A stretch of DNA of 7,677 bases, taken from assembly GCA_945898105.1 (NCBI GenBank), contig CAMDHL010000094.1, positions 1-7,677 on the forward strand. Direction: 5' to 3'. The translations under genes were made by a program, and so were the position numbers. Source of the stretch: Comamonas sp. lk. Lineage in GTDB: Bacteria > Pseudomonadota > Gammaproteobacteria > Burkholderiales > Burkholderiaceae_C. The notes beneath the pieces are model-generated. The model made no database searches and was not told the DNA's origin. It worked only from the letters and a program-made list of their open reading frames with translations. Below, one piece after another: positions 1 through 5,042 of this stretch (within the stretch, counting starts at the first letter, position 1; every line of letters starts with the position of its first letter).

Positions 1-1086
1 TTCCGATTCATCGATGTACTTGTTGATGACACGGGTCATTGCGGCGCGCAGGCCGGTGAGGTGGGTACCACCGTCACGCTGTGGAATGTTGTTGGTGAAG
101 CAAAGCACTTGCTCGTTGTAGCCGCTGTTCCATTGCGTCGCCACTTCTACACCGATGTTGGTCTGTTGGTCGCTTTGGCGGTCGCCCATGGCGTGGAAGA
201 TGTTGGGATTCAACACCGTCTTCCCCTTGTTAATGAAGTTCACAAAGCCCTTAACCCCGCCCGCGCCAGAGAAGTCATCTTCCTTGCCACTGCGTTCATC
301 TTTGAGGCGGATCCTGACGCCGTTGTTCAGGAAACTCAGCTCGCGCAGTCGTTTGCTTAAAATTTCGTAATGAAAGTCAGAGTTGGTCTGGAAAATCTCC
401 AGATCGGGCGAAAAGTGCACTTCAGTACCGCGTTTTTCAGTTTCACCAGTGACTTTCATCGGGGACACTTCGACGCCGTTGACCATTTCCGTGATGCGGT
501 TCTGCACAAAGCCTTTGCTGAACTCCATGACGTGCACCTTGCCGTCGCGCCGAATCGTCAGGCGCAGCATTTTTGAAAGCGCGTTCACGCAGCTCACACC
601 CACACCGTGCAGGCCGCCCGAGACTTTGTAGCTGTTTTGATTGAACTTGCCGCCCGCGTGCAGCTCGGTCAGCGCGATCTCTGCGGCGCTGCGCTTGGGC
701 TCGTGCTTATCGTCCATCTTGACGCCAGTGGGGATGCCGCGGCCATTGTCGGTCACGCTAATCGAGTTGTCCGAGTGGATGGTGACCACGATGTCGTCGC
801 AATGCCCGGCCAGCGATTCGTCGATGGAGTTGTCCACCACCTCGAACACCAAATGGTGCAAGCCAGTACCGTCCGAGGTATCTCCGATGTACATGCCCGG
901 GCGTTTGCGCACCGCCTCCAGGCCTTCCAGGATTTGGATGGAGCCCTCGCCATAGGCGTCCGTGGCGCCGGCCTGGTTGGTGTCAATGGTGGGCTGGAAG
1001 TTGGAGCTGTCCTCGCCGCTTTCGCCGGTGTTGACGCCTTCGCTGGAGTCGTTATTTGGGGCGTCGGGCTGCTTGTCTTGGGTCAT
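1..1086 (-). CDS. gyrB: DNA gyrase subunit B, N-terminal 362 codons (3' end outside window)
   Basis: ATPase subunit of DNA gyrase, which with GyrA introduces negative supercoils and relieves torsion ahead of forks. The reading frame is open from the ATG at 1086 to the window edge. The GHKL ATPase fold is clear: [10 protein letters not shown] (81-90, with the catalytic-base Glu82 and Mg-binding Asn86), VTDNGRGIP (111-119), AGGKF (144-148) and the ATP-lid [15 protein letters not shown] (157-171). It continues into the transducer domain (GTEVHF at 220-225, then [14 protein letters not shown] at 332-345). The TOPRIM domain would lie beyond the edge. The conserved core begins near residue 49 ([21 protein letters not shown]), so the protein carries about 40 extra polar, acidic N-terminal residues compared with E. 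coli GyrB. No other in-frame start sits closer to the core, and a weak AGAAGA lies upstream of the ATG. It is the last of the three minus-strand genes, 139 bp after dnaN. Confidence 0.97.
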   Translation of the reverse strand, partial: MTQDKQPDAPNNDSSEGVNTGESGEDSSNFQPTIDTNQAGATDAYGEGSIQILEGLEAVRKRPGMYIGDTSDGTGLHHLVFEVVDNSIDESLAGHCDDIVVTIHSDNSISVTDNGRGIPTGVKMDDKHEPKRSAAEIALTELHAGGKFNQNSYKVSGGLHGVGVSCVNALSKMLRLTIRRDGKVHVMEFSKGFVQNRITEMVNGVEVSPMKVTGETEKRGTEVHFSPDLEIFQTNSDFHYEILSKRLRELSFLNNGVRIRLKDERSGKEDDFSGAGGVKGFVNFINKGKTVLNPNIFHAMGDRQSDQQTNIGVEVATQWNSGYNEQVLCFTNNIPQRDGGTHLTGLRAAMTRVINKYIDESE

Positions 1087-1172
1087 GGAAAAGTCTTCTG
1101 GTTATCAATTCGGGCATCGCCAACCATTTAGGTTTTGCGTTGCCGCTCAAAAAATCTGCTGTTCTTGAATGT

Positions 1173-1199
1173 CCAAACCCCCGTAATGCGGGGGTTTGG
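1173..1199. terminator. Perfect 11-bp hairpin in the dnaN-gyrB gap, terminator-like
   Basis: CCAAACCCCCG (1173-1183) pairs perfectly with CGGGGGTTTGG (1189-1199) around the 5-nt loop TAATG. It lies 26 nt past the dnaN stop codon, where a 3'-end structure is expected. The only adjacent T-run, TTTT at 1200-1203, follows the stem on the plus strand. On the minus strand, the direction of dnaN, the stem is followed by ACATTC, and the first T-run is about 20 nt away. So it resembles an intrinsic terminator for plus-strand (antisense) transcription. For dnaN it would be a U-poor terminator, an RNA-stabilising 3' hairpin or a partial attenuator before gyrB. The structure itself is certain; its role is inferred. 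Confidence 0.65.
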
Positions 1200-1225
1200 T
1201 TTTGGGGGCACAGAACGGAGTGCAA

Positions 1226-2332
1226 TCAAATTCGCATGGGCATCACCACATATTTGAAGGTGGCGTTGTCGGGGATGGTCATCAGCGCAGAGCTGTTGCC
1301 ATCCGAGAACTCGAGCGTGACCATTTCCTGGCTCATATTGGACAAAGCGTCGATCAGGTAAGTGACGTTAAACCCGATCTCAATGCTGTCGCCTTCGTAG
1401 TCGATGTCGATCTCGTCCACCGCCTCTTCCTGCTCTGCGTTGTTAGCCGCCATGCGCAAGGTGCCAGGATCGATATTCAAGCGCACGCCCTTGAACTTGT
1501 CACTGGTCAGGATCGCGGTGCGCTGCAAGGTGGACAGTAAGGTGGCGCGGCCCAGGACGATGCGGTTTTTGTGGTTTTTGGGGATGACGCGGTTGTAGTC
1601 AGGGAACTTACCCTCAACCAACTTGGTCACGAACTCCATGCCCTCAAAGCTAAAGCGCGCCTGGTTGCTAGCAAATTGCATGTCGATGGCGCCTTCGGCG
1701 TCCGAAAGCAGGCGCTGTAATTCGATCACGGTTTTGCGTGGCAGGATGACTTCTTGCTTGGGCACTTCCACGTCCAGCGTGGCCGAGGCAAAAGCCAGGC
1801 GGTGGCCGTCTGTGGCGACCAGGCTGAGCTGCTTGCCTTCGGCGACAAACAAAATGCCGTTGAGGTAGTAGCGGATATCGTGAACGGCCATGGCAAATGA
1901 CACTTGGCTCAGCAGGCTTTTGAGGGTTTTTTGCGGCACGCTGAAAACCGGACCAAAGCTGGGCGACTCTTGCACCAGCGGGAAGTCTTCAGCGGGCATG
2001 GTTTGCAGAGTGAATTTGCTTTTTCCACCCTTGAGGATGATTTTGCTTTGGCTCGCTTCCAGGGACACGGTCTGATCGGCCGGCATGGTGCGCAGGATGT
2101 CGATCAGCTTGCGCGCGCCGATGGTGGTGCTGAAATCCCCGGCGTCGCCACCGAGCTCCGAGCTGGTGCGGATCTGGATTTCCAGGTCGCTGGTGGTGAA
2201 CTGCAGGTTGGAGCCGGTTTTGCGCACCATCACATTGGCAAGGATAGGCAAAGTGTGGCGACGTTCGACGATACCGGCCACCGATTGCAGCACGGATAAG
2301 ACCTGGTCTTGCGTGGCTTTCAAAACGATCAT
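1226..2332 (-). CDS. dnaN: DNA polymerase III beta sliding clamp
   Basis: Ring-forming processivity factor that tethers Pol III and other clamp-binding proteins to DNA. The product is 368 aa (E. coli 366), fitting three clamp domains of about 120 residues each. Family landmarks are RHTLPILANV (25-34), VATDGHRLA (172-180), EGKFPDYNRVIP (240-251) and the C-terminal YVVMPMRI (361-368), which lines the peptide-binding cleft. I chose the ATG at 2332 because GGAG (2339-2342) sits 6 nt upstream. The frame can be extended four codons to a TTG at 2344, but that would place the start on top of this Shine-Dalgarno sequence, and MIVLKATQDQ is the usual N-terminus. It follows dnaA after 109 bp, consistent with a dnaA-dnaN operon. 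I saw no convincing separate promoter in that gap. Confidence 0.98.
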   Translation of the reverse strand: MIVLKATQDQVLSVLQSVAGIVERRHTLPILANVMVRKTGSNLQFTTSDLEIQIRTSSELGGDAGDFSTTIGARKLIDILRTMPADQTVSLEASQSKIILKGGKSKFTLQTMPAEDFPLVQESPSFGPVFSVPQKTLKSLLSQVSFAMAVHDIRYYLNGILFVAEGKQLSLVATDGHRLAFASATLDVEVPKQEVILPRKTVIELQRLLSDAEGAIDMQFASNQARFSFEGMEFVTKLVEGKFPDYNRVIPKNHKNRIVLGRATLLSTLQRTAILTSDKFKGVRLNIDPGTLRMAANNAEQEEAVDEIDIDYEGDSIEIGFNVTYLIDALSNMSQEMVTLEFSDGNSSALMTIPDNATFKYVVMPMRI

Positions 2333-2441
2333 GTAGGACTCCAAATTTCTATCTATTCACCGGCTGGCAGGCACAAACTTGCATCACCCGACATTTTCGC
2401 TGTTTATTGGTCTCTTTTCCGGCGAAAAAAGCACTTTTATC

Positions 2442-3851
2442 TTAGCCTTTAAGGGTTTGTTCCAAAACGTGCAGTTGCTGGTTCAATTCGGTCGCCTGCT
2501 GGCGCTCCAGGCTGATTTTGCGCACCGCGTGCAGCACCGTGGTGTGGTCGCGCCCGCCAAACAGCTCGCCGATCTCGGGCAAGCTTTTCTGCGTCAGCTC
2601 TTTAGCCAGGTACATGGCGATCTGGCGCGGCCGGGCAATACTGGCCGGGCGCTTCTTGGAATACATGTCGGCGACCTTGATTTTGTAATAGTCGGCCACG
2701 GTTTTTTGAATGTTTTCCACAGAGATCTGGCGGTTCTGTATTGATAGCAGGTCTCTTAGGGCTTCACGGGCCAGCGGGATGGAGATTTCCTTCTGGTTGA
2801 AGCGCGAATAGGCCAGGCATTTACGCAATGCGCCCTCCAATTCACGGACATTGGAACGCACATTTTTGGCAATAAAAAACGCCACTTCTTCGGGCATCTC
2901 AGCGCCCTCGGCACGCGCTTTGTTGATCAAAATCGCCACCCGCATCTCCAATTCGGGCGGCTCAATAGCCACTGTCAGACCGGAATCAAAGCGCGAAACA
3001 AGTCGCTCGGAGATGTCAGCCAGGCCCTTGGGATAGGTATCGCTGGTCATCACGATATGCGATTTTTTGGCCAGCAAAGCCTCAAAAGCGTTAAAAAACT
3101 CTTCTTGGGTGCGCTCTTTATTGGCAAAAAATTGGACGTCGTCGATTAGCAATAAGTCCAGGGAATGGTATTTGTCCTTGAATTCGTCGAAGGTCTTGCG
3201 CTGGTAGGCTTTGACCACGTCGGACACAAACTGCTCGGCATGGATATAGAGAACTTTGGCAGCAGGTTTGTCGGCCAATAGGCGGTTGCCTGCCGCATGC
3301 ATCAGGTGCGTCTTGCCCAGGCCTACGCCCCCGTAAATGAACAATGGATTGTACAAATGTCCGGGCGCGGTGGCCACGTGCATGGCCGCTGCGCGGGCCA
3401 TGCGGTTGGCGCTACCTTCGACCAAATTGTCGAAGTTGAGCATGGTGTTGAGGCGGTTTTTGGGCGCCTCAGGCGGGGCGACGATGGCCGCGCTGCCGCC
3501 ACCCTGTCCCCGCACGGCGGGGCTACGCGCCAAAAGCTCTTGCCGGGGCGGTGCCTCCCGTTGGCTAATCAAGAGTTCCACCTGCACCGGCTGTCCACAC
3601 AGGCGCTCGAGCACCGAGGCCATGGGCGCAAGGTACTGGGCCCGCACCCAATCGAGCTTGAAGCGGTTAGCCACCATCACCTGCACTTTGCTGAAGTCTT
3701 CGGACACCTGCGCCGTCAGCGGCTTGATCCAGGTATTGAACTGCTGCTCGGGCATGTCCATGGCCATTTTTTCCATGCATGCATGCCATAAGGCCTGGCC
3801 CGCATCTCCCGTGGGTGCGGCATCGCCATAGGGCAAATAGTCTTCGGTCAT
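2442..3851 (-). CDS. dnaA: Chromosomal replication initiator protein DnaA
   Basis: AAA+ ATPase that binds DnaA boxes, opens oriC and recruits DnaB. The product is 469 aa (E. coli 467). Domain I, residues 20-95, includes LWHACMEKM and [13 protein letters not shown] short, Gly/Ala/Pro-rich domain II linker covers about 96-131. Domain III follows with [14 protein letters not shown] (139-152), Walker A GGVGLGKT (174-181), Walker B LLLIDDVQ (233-240), sensor 1 around TSD (269-271), the box [13 protein letters not shown] with arginine finger Arg287, and sensor 2 NVRELEGAL with Arg336. Domain IV has the DNA-binding signature from [12 protein letters not shown] (407-418) to [11 protein letters not shown] (432-442). 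The frame stays open upstream to a TTG at 4034, but that extension crosses the origin region and is not DnaA-like. The ATG at 3851 gives the expected N-terminus. It has no recognisable Shine-Dalgarno sequence, and a DnaA box lies 14 bp upstream, suggesting autoregulation. Confidence 0.97.
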   Translation of the reverse strand: MTEDYLPYGDAAPTGDAGQALWHACMEKMAMDMPEQQFNTWIKPLTAQVSEDFSKVQVMVANRFKLDWVRAQYLAPMASVLERLCGQPVQVELLISQREAPPRQELLARSPAVRGQGGGSAAIVAPPEAPKNRLNTMLNFDNLVEGSANRMARAAAMHVATAPGHLYNPLFIYGGVGLGKTHLMHAAGNRLLADKPAAKVLYIHAEQFVSDVVKAYQRKTFDEFKDKYHSLDLLLIDDVQFFANKERTQEEFFNAFEALLAKKSHIVMTSDTYPKGLADISERLVSRFDSGLTVAIEPPELEMRVAILINKARAEGAEMPEEVAFFIAKNVRSNVRELEGALRKCLAYSRFNQKEISIPLAREALRDLLSIQNRQISVENIQKTVADYYKIKVADMYSKKRPASIARPRQIAMYLAKELTQKSLPEIGELFGGRDHTTVLHAVRKISLERQQATELNQQLHVLEQTLKG

Positions 3852-3865
3852 GCGCGAGGTCAATC

Positions 3866-3874
3866 TGTGGATAG
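3866..3874 (-). promoter_or_regulatory. DnaA box, 8 of 9 (CTATCCACA)
   Basis: The minus strand reads CTATCCACA against the consensus TTATCCACA, differing only at the first base. It ends 14 bp before the dnaA start codon and faces the perfect box at 3916 in inverted orientation. DnaA bound here would cover the dnaA 5' region, consistent with autorepression as well as origin binding. Confidence 0.7.
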
Positions 3875-3897
3875 ATGGGGGTGATGTTGGGCTGGTC

Positions 3898-3910
3898 TGA
3901 TAAATTATCA
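3898..3910. repeat. Perfect AT-rich palindrome TGATAAATTATCA
   Basis: Two 6-bp arms, TGATAA and TTATCA, surround a single central A, with no mismatch. It abuts the perfect DnaA box and overlaps the IHF-type match. Read on the minus strand it contains GATAAT (3909 down to 3904), a 5/6 match to a sigma70 -10 element that could serve dnaA. No good -35 stands 16-18 bp upstream. It could be a dimeric-regulator operator, part of the dnaA promoter, or part of the origin. Confidence 0.5.
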
Positions 3911-3918
3911 AACACTTA
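3906..3918 (+). promoter_or_regulatory. Candidate IHF binding site (TATCAAACACTTA)
   Basis: Exact match to the IHF consensus WATCAANNNNTTR. It shares its first five bases with the palindrome and its last three with the DnaA box at 3916. IHF bends DNA at several proteobacterial origins to help DnaA load. The consensus is degenerate and the surroundings are AT-rich, so chance cannot be excluded. Confidence 0.45.
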
Positions 3919-3924
3919 TCCACA
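3916..3924 (+). promoter_or_regulatory. Perfect DnaA box TTATCCACA
   Basis: A 9/9 match to the high-affinity DnaA box, on the plus strand, 64 bp upstream of the dnaA start codon. It is the strongest origin signal in the window. It overlaps the IHF-type site and forms an inverted pair with the box at 3866-3874. Confidence 0.85.
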
Positions 3925-3936
3925 ATTGCAGTCTGC

Positions 3937-3966
3937 GCTTGCGGGGCGACAATGCTAACCGCAAGC
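3937..3966. repeat. 8-bp perfect inverted repeat within oriC
   Basis: GCTTGCGG (3937-3944) and CCGCAAGC (3959-3966) are perfect reverse complements 14 nt apart. With one bulged base the pairing can be extended by two more pairs (3935-3936 with 3968-3969). No T-run follows on either strand, so it does not look like a terminator. It lies between the DnaA-box cluster and the AT-rich segment, so it may be an origin element or a hairpin in a long dnaA leader. Its function is unknown. Confidence 0.55.
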
Positions 3967-3980
3967 TGCGTTCTTGGCGC

Positions 3981-4006
3981 ATGATTTTTGTGAAAATATT
4001 TTTGCA
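3981..4006. other. AT-rich segment, candidate duplex-unwinding element
   Basis: 21 of 26 bases are A or T, the most AT-rich stretch of this length in the origin region. It starts about 56 bp from the perfect DnaA box. DnaA-dependent origins need such a segment beside the box cluster. I do not see clear E. coli-style 13-mers or DnaA-trio repeats, so the call rests on composition and position. Confidence 0.5.
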
Positions 4007-4053
4007 AAGCTGCCGTATAAAGCCGCCTCGTCAAGGAATCTTGGTAAGCGCGC

Positions 4054-4082
4054 TTGGCTTGGACGGGAAAATTTGCGATAAT
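4054..4082 (+). promoter_or_regulatory. Extended -10 sigma70 promoter for the rpmH operon
   Basis: The -35 element TTGGCT (4054-4059, 4/6) is separated by 17 bp from the -10 element GATAAT (4077-4082, 5/6). The TGC immediately upstream of the -10 supplies the extended -10 TGN motif. Transcription should start near 4089, giving an rpmH leader of about 90 nt. Position, spacing and orientation all fit a strong promoter for a ribosomal protein gene. Confidence 0.7.
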
Positions 4083-4117
4083 CCTAGGCTTTCCCTAAAA
4101 ATCCCTTGGGGAATCTT

Positions 4118-4157
4118 TCCGGCGAGCCCGCTACTGTTAGCGGGCAATAGTGCCGGA
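4118..4157 (+). promoter_or_regulatory. Two-tier hairpin in the rpmH mRNA leader
   Basis: An inner stem GCCCGCTA/TAGCGGGC (4126-4133 with 4138-4145) has 8 perfect pairs and the tetraloop CTGT. It is enclosed by a second perfect stem TCCGGC/GCCGGA (4118-4123 with 4152-4157), with GA and AATAGT as the unequal internal loop. It lies downstream of the predicted start site and 22 nt before the rpmH AUG. No U-run follows, so it is not an ordinary terminator. It may stabilise the mRNA, control rpmH translation or act at the DNA level in the origin. The structure is seen; its role is inference. Confidence 0.55.
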
Positions 4158-4179
4158 CACGCACAGTCAGGAAATCCAA

Positions 4180-4314
4180 ATGAAACGCACTTATCAGCCC
4201 TCCAAAATCCGCCGCGCACGCACCCACGGTTTCTTGGTCCGCATGAAAACCCGTGGCGGCCGCGCCGTGATCAACGCACGCCGCGCCAAAGGCCGTAAAC
4301 GCCTGGCTGTCTAA
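4180..4314 (+). CDS. rpmH: 50S ribosomal protein bL34
   Basis: Small, very basic ribosomal protein of the large subunit. The product is 44 aa, the usual bacterial length. It begins [18 protein letters not shown] and continues with the family motif [22 protein letters not shown] to the C-terminus at residue 44. The start is fixed by AGGA (4169-4172) 7 nt upstream of the ATG and by the invariant MKRTYQPS beginning. It is the first gene of the plus-strand operon, behind the promoter at 4054-4082 and the structured leader. rnpA follows 30 nt after the stop in the same frame. Confidence 0.98.
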   Translation: MKRTYQPSKIRRARTHGFLVRMKTRGGRAVINARRAKGRKRLAV

Positions 4315-4344
4315 GCGGTACGCGCCTCGGCGCCGGTCAACCAA

Positions 4345-4773
4345 GTGCAAGGACTGCGCACACGCGCCCAATTCCAGGCGGCAATGGCCGGCACGGTGCG
4401 AGCCAGTAGCCCTCATTTCGTGTTGCACTTTTGCAGTTTTGATGCGGCTCAGCCCCCACAGAGCCCAGCGCCTGGAAGCACCGTTTTCGGCAAAAGCATC
4501 TCGCTGAACCTCCCCGCCGTGGGCGCACTGGTACCCAAACGCTGGGCCAAACGCGCCGTCACCCGCAACACCATCAAGCGCCAGATTTACAACGTGAGCC
4601 TGTTTTTTGGACCGCAACTTTCCCCTGGCGCCCATGTGGTGCGGCTGCGCAGCGCCTTTGACAGCAAGTTGTTCCCCAGTGCCACTTCGGCCCCTTTGCG
4701 CGCCGCGGTGCGTCAAGAGCTGATAAGCCTATTCGGGCAGGCAGGCCACTCGCTCCCTCAGCCAAGCCCATGA
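4345..4773 (+). CDS. rnpA: Ribonuclease P protein component
   Basis: Basic protein cofactor of the RNase P ribozyme, which matures tRNA 5' ends. The product is 142 aa against 119 in E. coli; the surplus is mainly an extra loop around residues 32-48 and a longer C-terminal tail. The family signature KRAVTRNTIKRQI (69-81, containing the RNxxKR core) and the N-terminal LRTRAQFQA are present. The start is GTG at 4345. It is the only usual start codon after the rpmH stop that retains the conserved LRTRAQF segment; the next in-frame ATG is residue 14. There is no visible Shine-Dalgarno sequence, so reinitiation after rpmH is plausible. Its stop overlaps the yidD start (ATGA at 4770-4773). The rpmH-rnpA pairing is near universal and supports the call. 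Confidence 0.93.
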   Translation: MQGLRTRAQFQAAMAGTVRASSPHFVLHFCSFDAAQPPQSPAPGSTVFGKSISLNLPAVGALVPKRWAKRAVTRNTIKRQIYNVSLFFGPQLSPGAHVVRLRSAFDSKLFPSATSAPLRAAVRQELISLFGQAGHSLPQPSP

Positions 4774-5042
4774 TGCAAAGGCTGCTGATTGGCCTGGTCA
4801 AAGGCTACCGTTTGTTACTTAGCCACTGGCTGGGCAGCGGCTGCCGTTTTGAGCCGACATGCTCCCGTTACGCACTAGGGGCTTTAGAAAGCCATGGCGC
4901 CGCAATAGGCACTTACCTGACAATCGCCCGTCTTGCGCGCTGCCACCCTTGGTGCGACGGCGGACTGGACCCAGTGCCCCAAGACAAACCCCGGCTTTTT
5001 AGCCGCCTGATTTCCCCTTCTTCTGAAAAGAAACGCTCATGA
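4770..5042 (+). CDS. yidD: YidD, membrane protein insertion efficiency factor
   Basis: Small inner-membrane-associated protein of the YidD (DUF37) family, reported to assist YidC-dependent insertion of membrane proteins. The product is 90 aa. It shows the family pattern: a hydrophobic/amphipathic N-terminus (LLIGLVKGYRLLLSHWLG), then CRFEPTCSRYALGALESHG (25-43) and ARCHPWCDGGLDPVP (56-70). Conserved cysteines are at 25, 31 and 58, with an extra one at 62. Two adjacent ATGs (4770 and 4773) are possible starts. The first overlaps the rnpA stop as ATGA, so I chose it. The stop overlaps the yidC start in the same way (5039-5042), so translational coupling to both neighbours is likely. Confidence 0.95.
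   Translation: MMQRLLIGLVKGYRLLLSHWLGSGCRFEPTCSRYALGALESHGAAIGTYLTIARLARCHPWCDGGLDPVPQDKPRLFSRLISPSSEKKRS

Larger units (their letters stand above)
3852..4179. other. oriC: Probable chromosomal replication origin (oriC) and divergent dnaA/rpmH control region
   Basis: This 328-bp gap has no credible gene. Open frames across it are extensions or shadows. Flanking by dnaA-dnaN-gyrB on one side and rpmH-rnpA-yidC-mnmE on the other is the standard origin context in many proteobacteria. It contains one perfect and one 8/9 DnaA box, an IHF-consensus match, an AT-rich segment, an 8-bp inverted repeat and the rpmH promoter. Every gene in the window points away from it. No GATC occurs here, so Dam/SeqA control of the E. 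coli type is not expected. Only two good DnaA boxes are visible, which is sparse, so further low-affinity boxes or boxes outside the gap may contribute. Origin function is inferred from context and motifs. Confidence 0.75.

Noticed and set aside
607..1131. 174-codon plus-strand open frame opposite gyrB
   Set aside because: It lies fully antisense to conserved gyrB codons, has no family resemblance and no ribosome site; it reflects GC-rich codon bias.
2333..2344. Four-codon extension of DnaN from TTG at 2344
   Set aside because: The extension covers the GGAG ribosome site that serves the ATG at 2332, and the usual DnaN N-terminus begins at that ATG.
2402..2440. AAAAGTGCTTTT near-palindrome after dnaA as a terminator
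   Set aside because: The pairing is A/T only apart from one G-C pair with a 2-nt loop, which is too weak and sterically poor for an intrinsic terminator.
3774..3788. Short ATGC tandem (CATGCATGCATGC) in dnaA
   Set aside because: It is only three units long and encodes the ordinary WHACMEK stretch of DnaA domain I; no sign of a functional repeat.
3297..3831. Two 164-codon plus-strand open frames opposite dnaA
   Set aside because: They overlap each other and lie antisense to the well-conserved dnaA domains I-III; their His/Arg-rich translation resembles no protein I know.
3988..4021. TATAAA at 4016-4021 as a second rpmH promoter
   Set aside because: The nearest -35-like TTGTGA is 22 bp away, and other spacings give only A-rich sequence. 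The promoter at 4054-4082 is clearly better.
3852..4034. 61-codon N-terminal extension of DnaA from a TTG at 4034
   Set aside because: The extra residues are not DnaA-like and would be encoded across the DnaA boxes and IHF-type site. The ATG at 3851 gives normal length and N-terminus.
4084..4716. 210-codon minus-strand open frame opposite rpmH and rnpA
   Set aside because: It is a shadow of two clearly recognised genes and has no coherent protein features.
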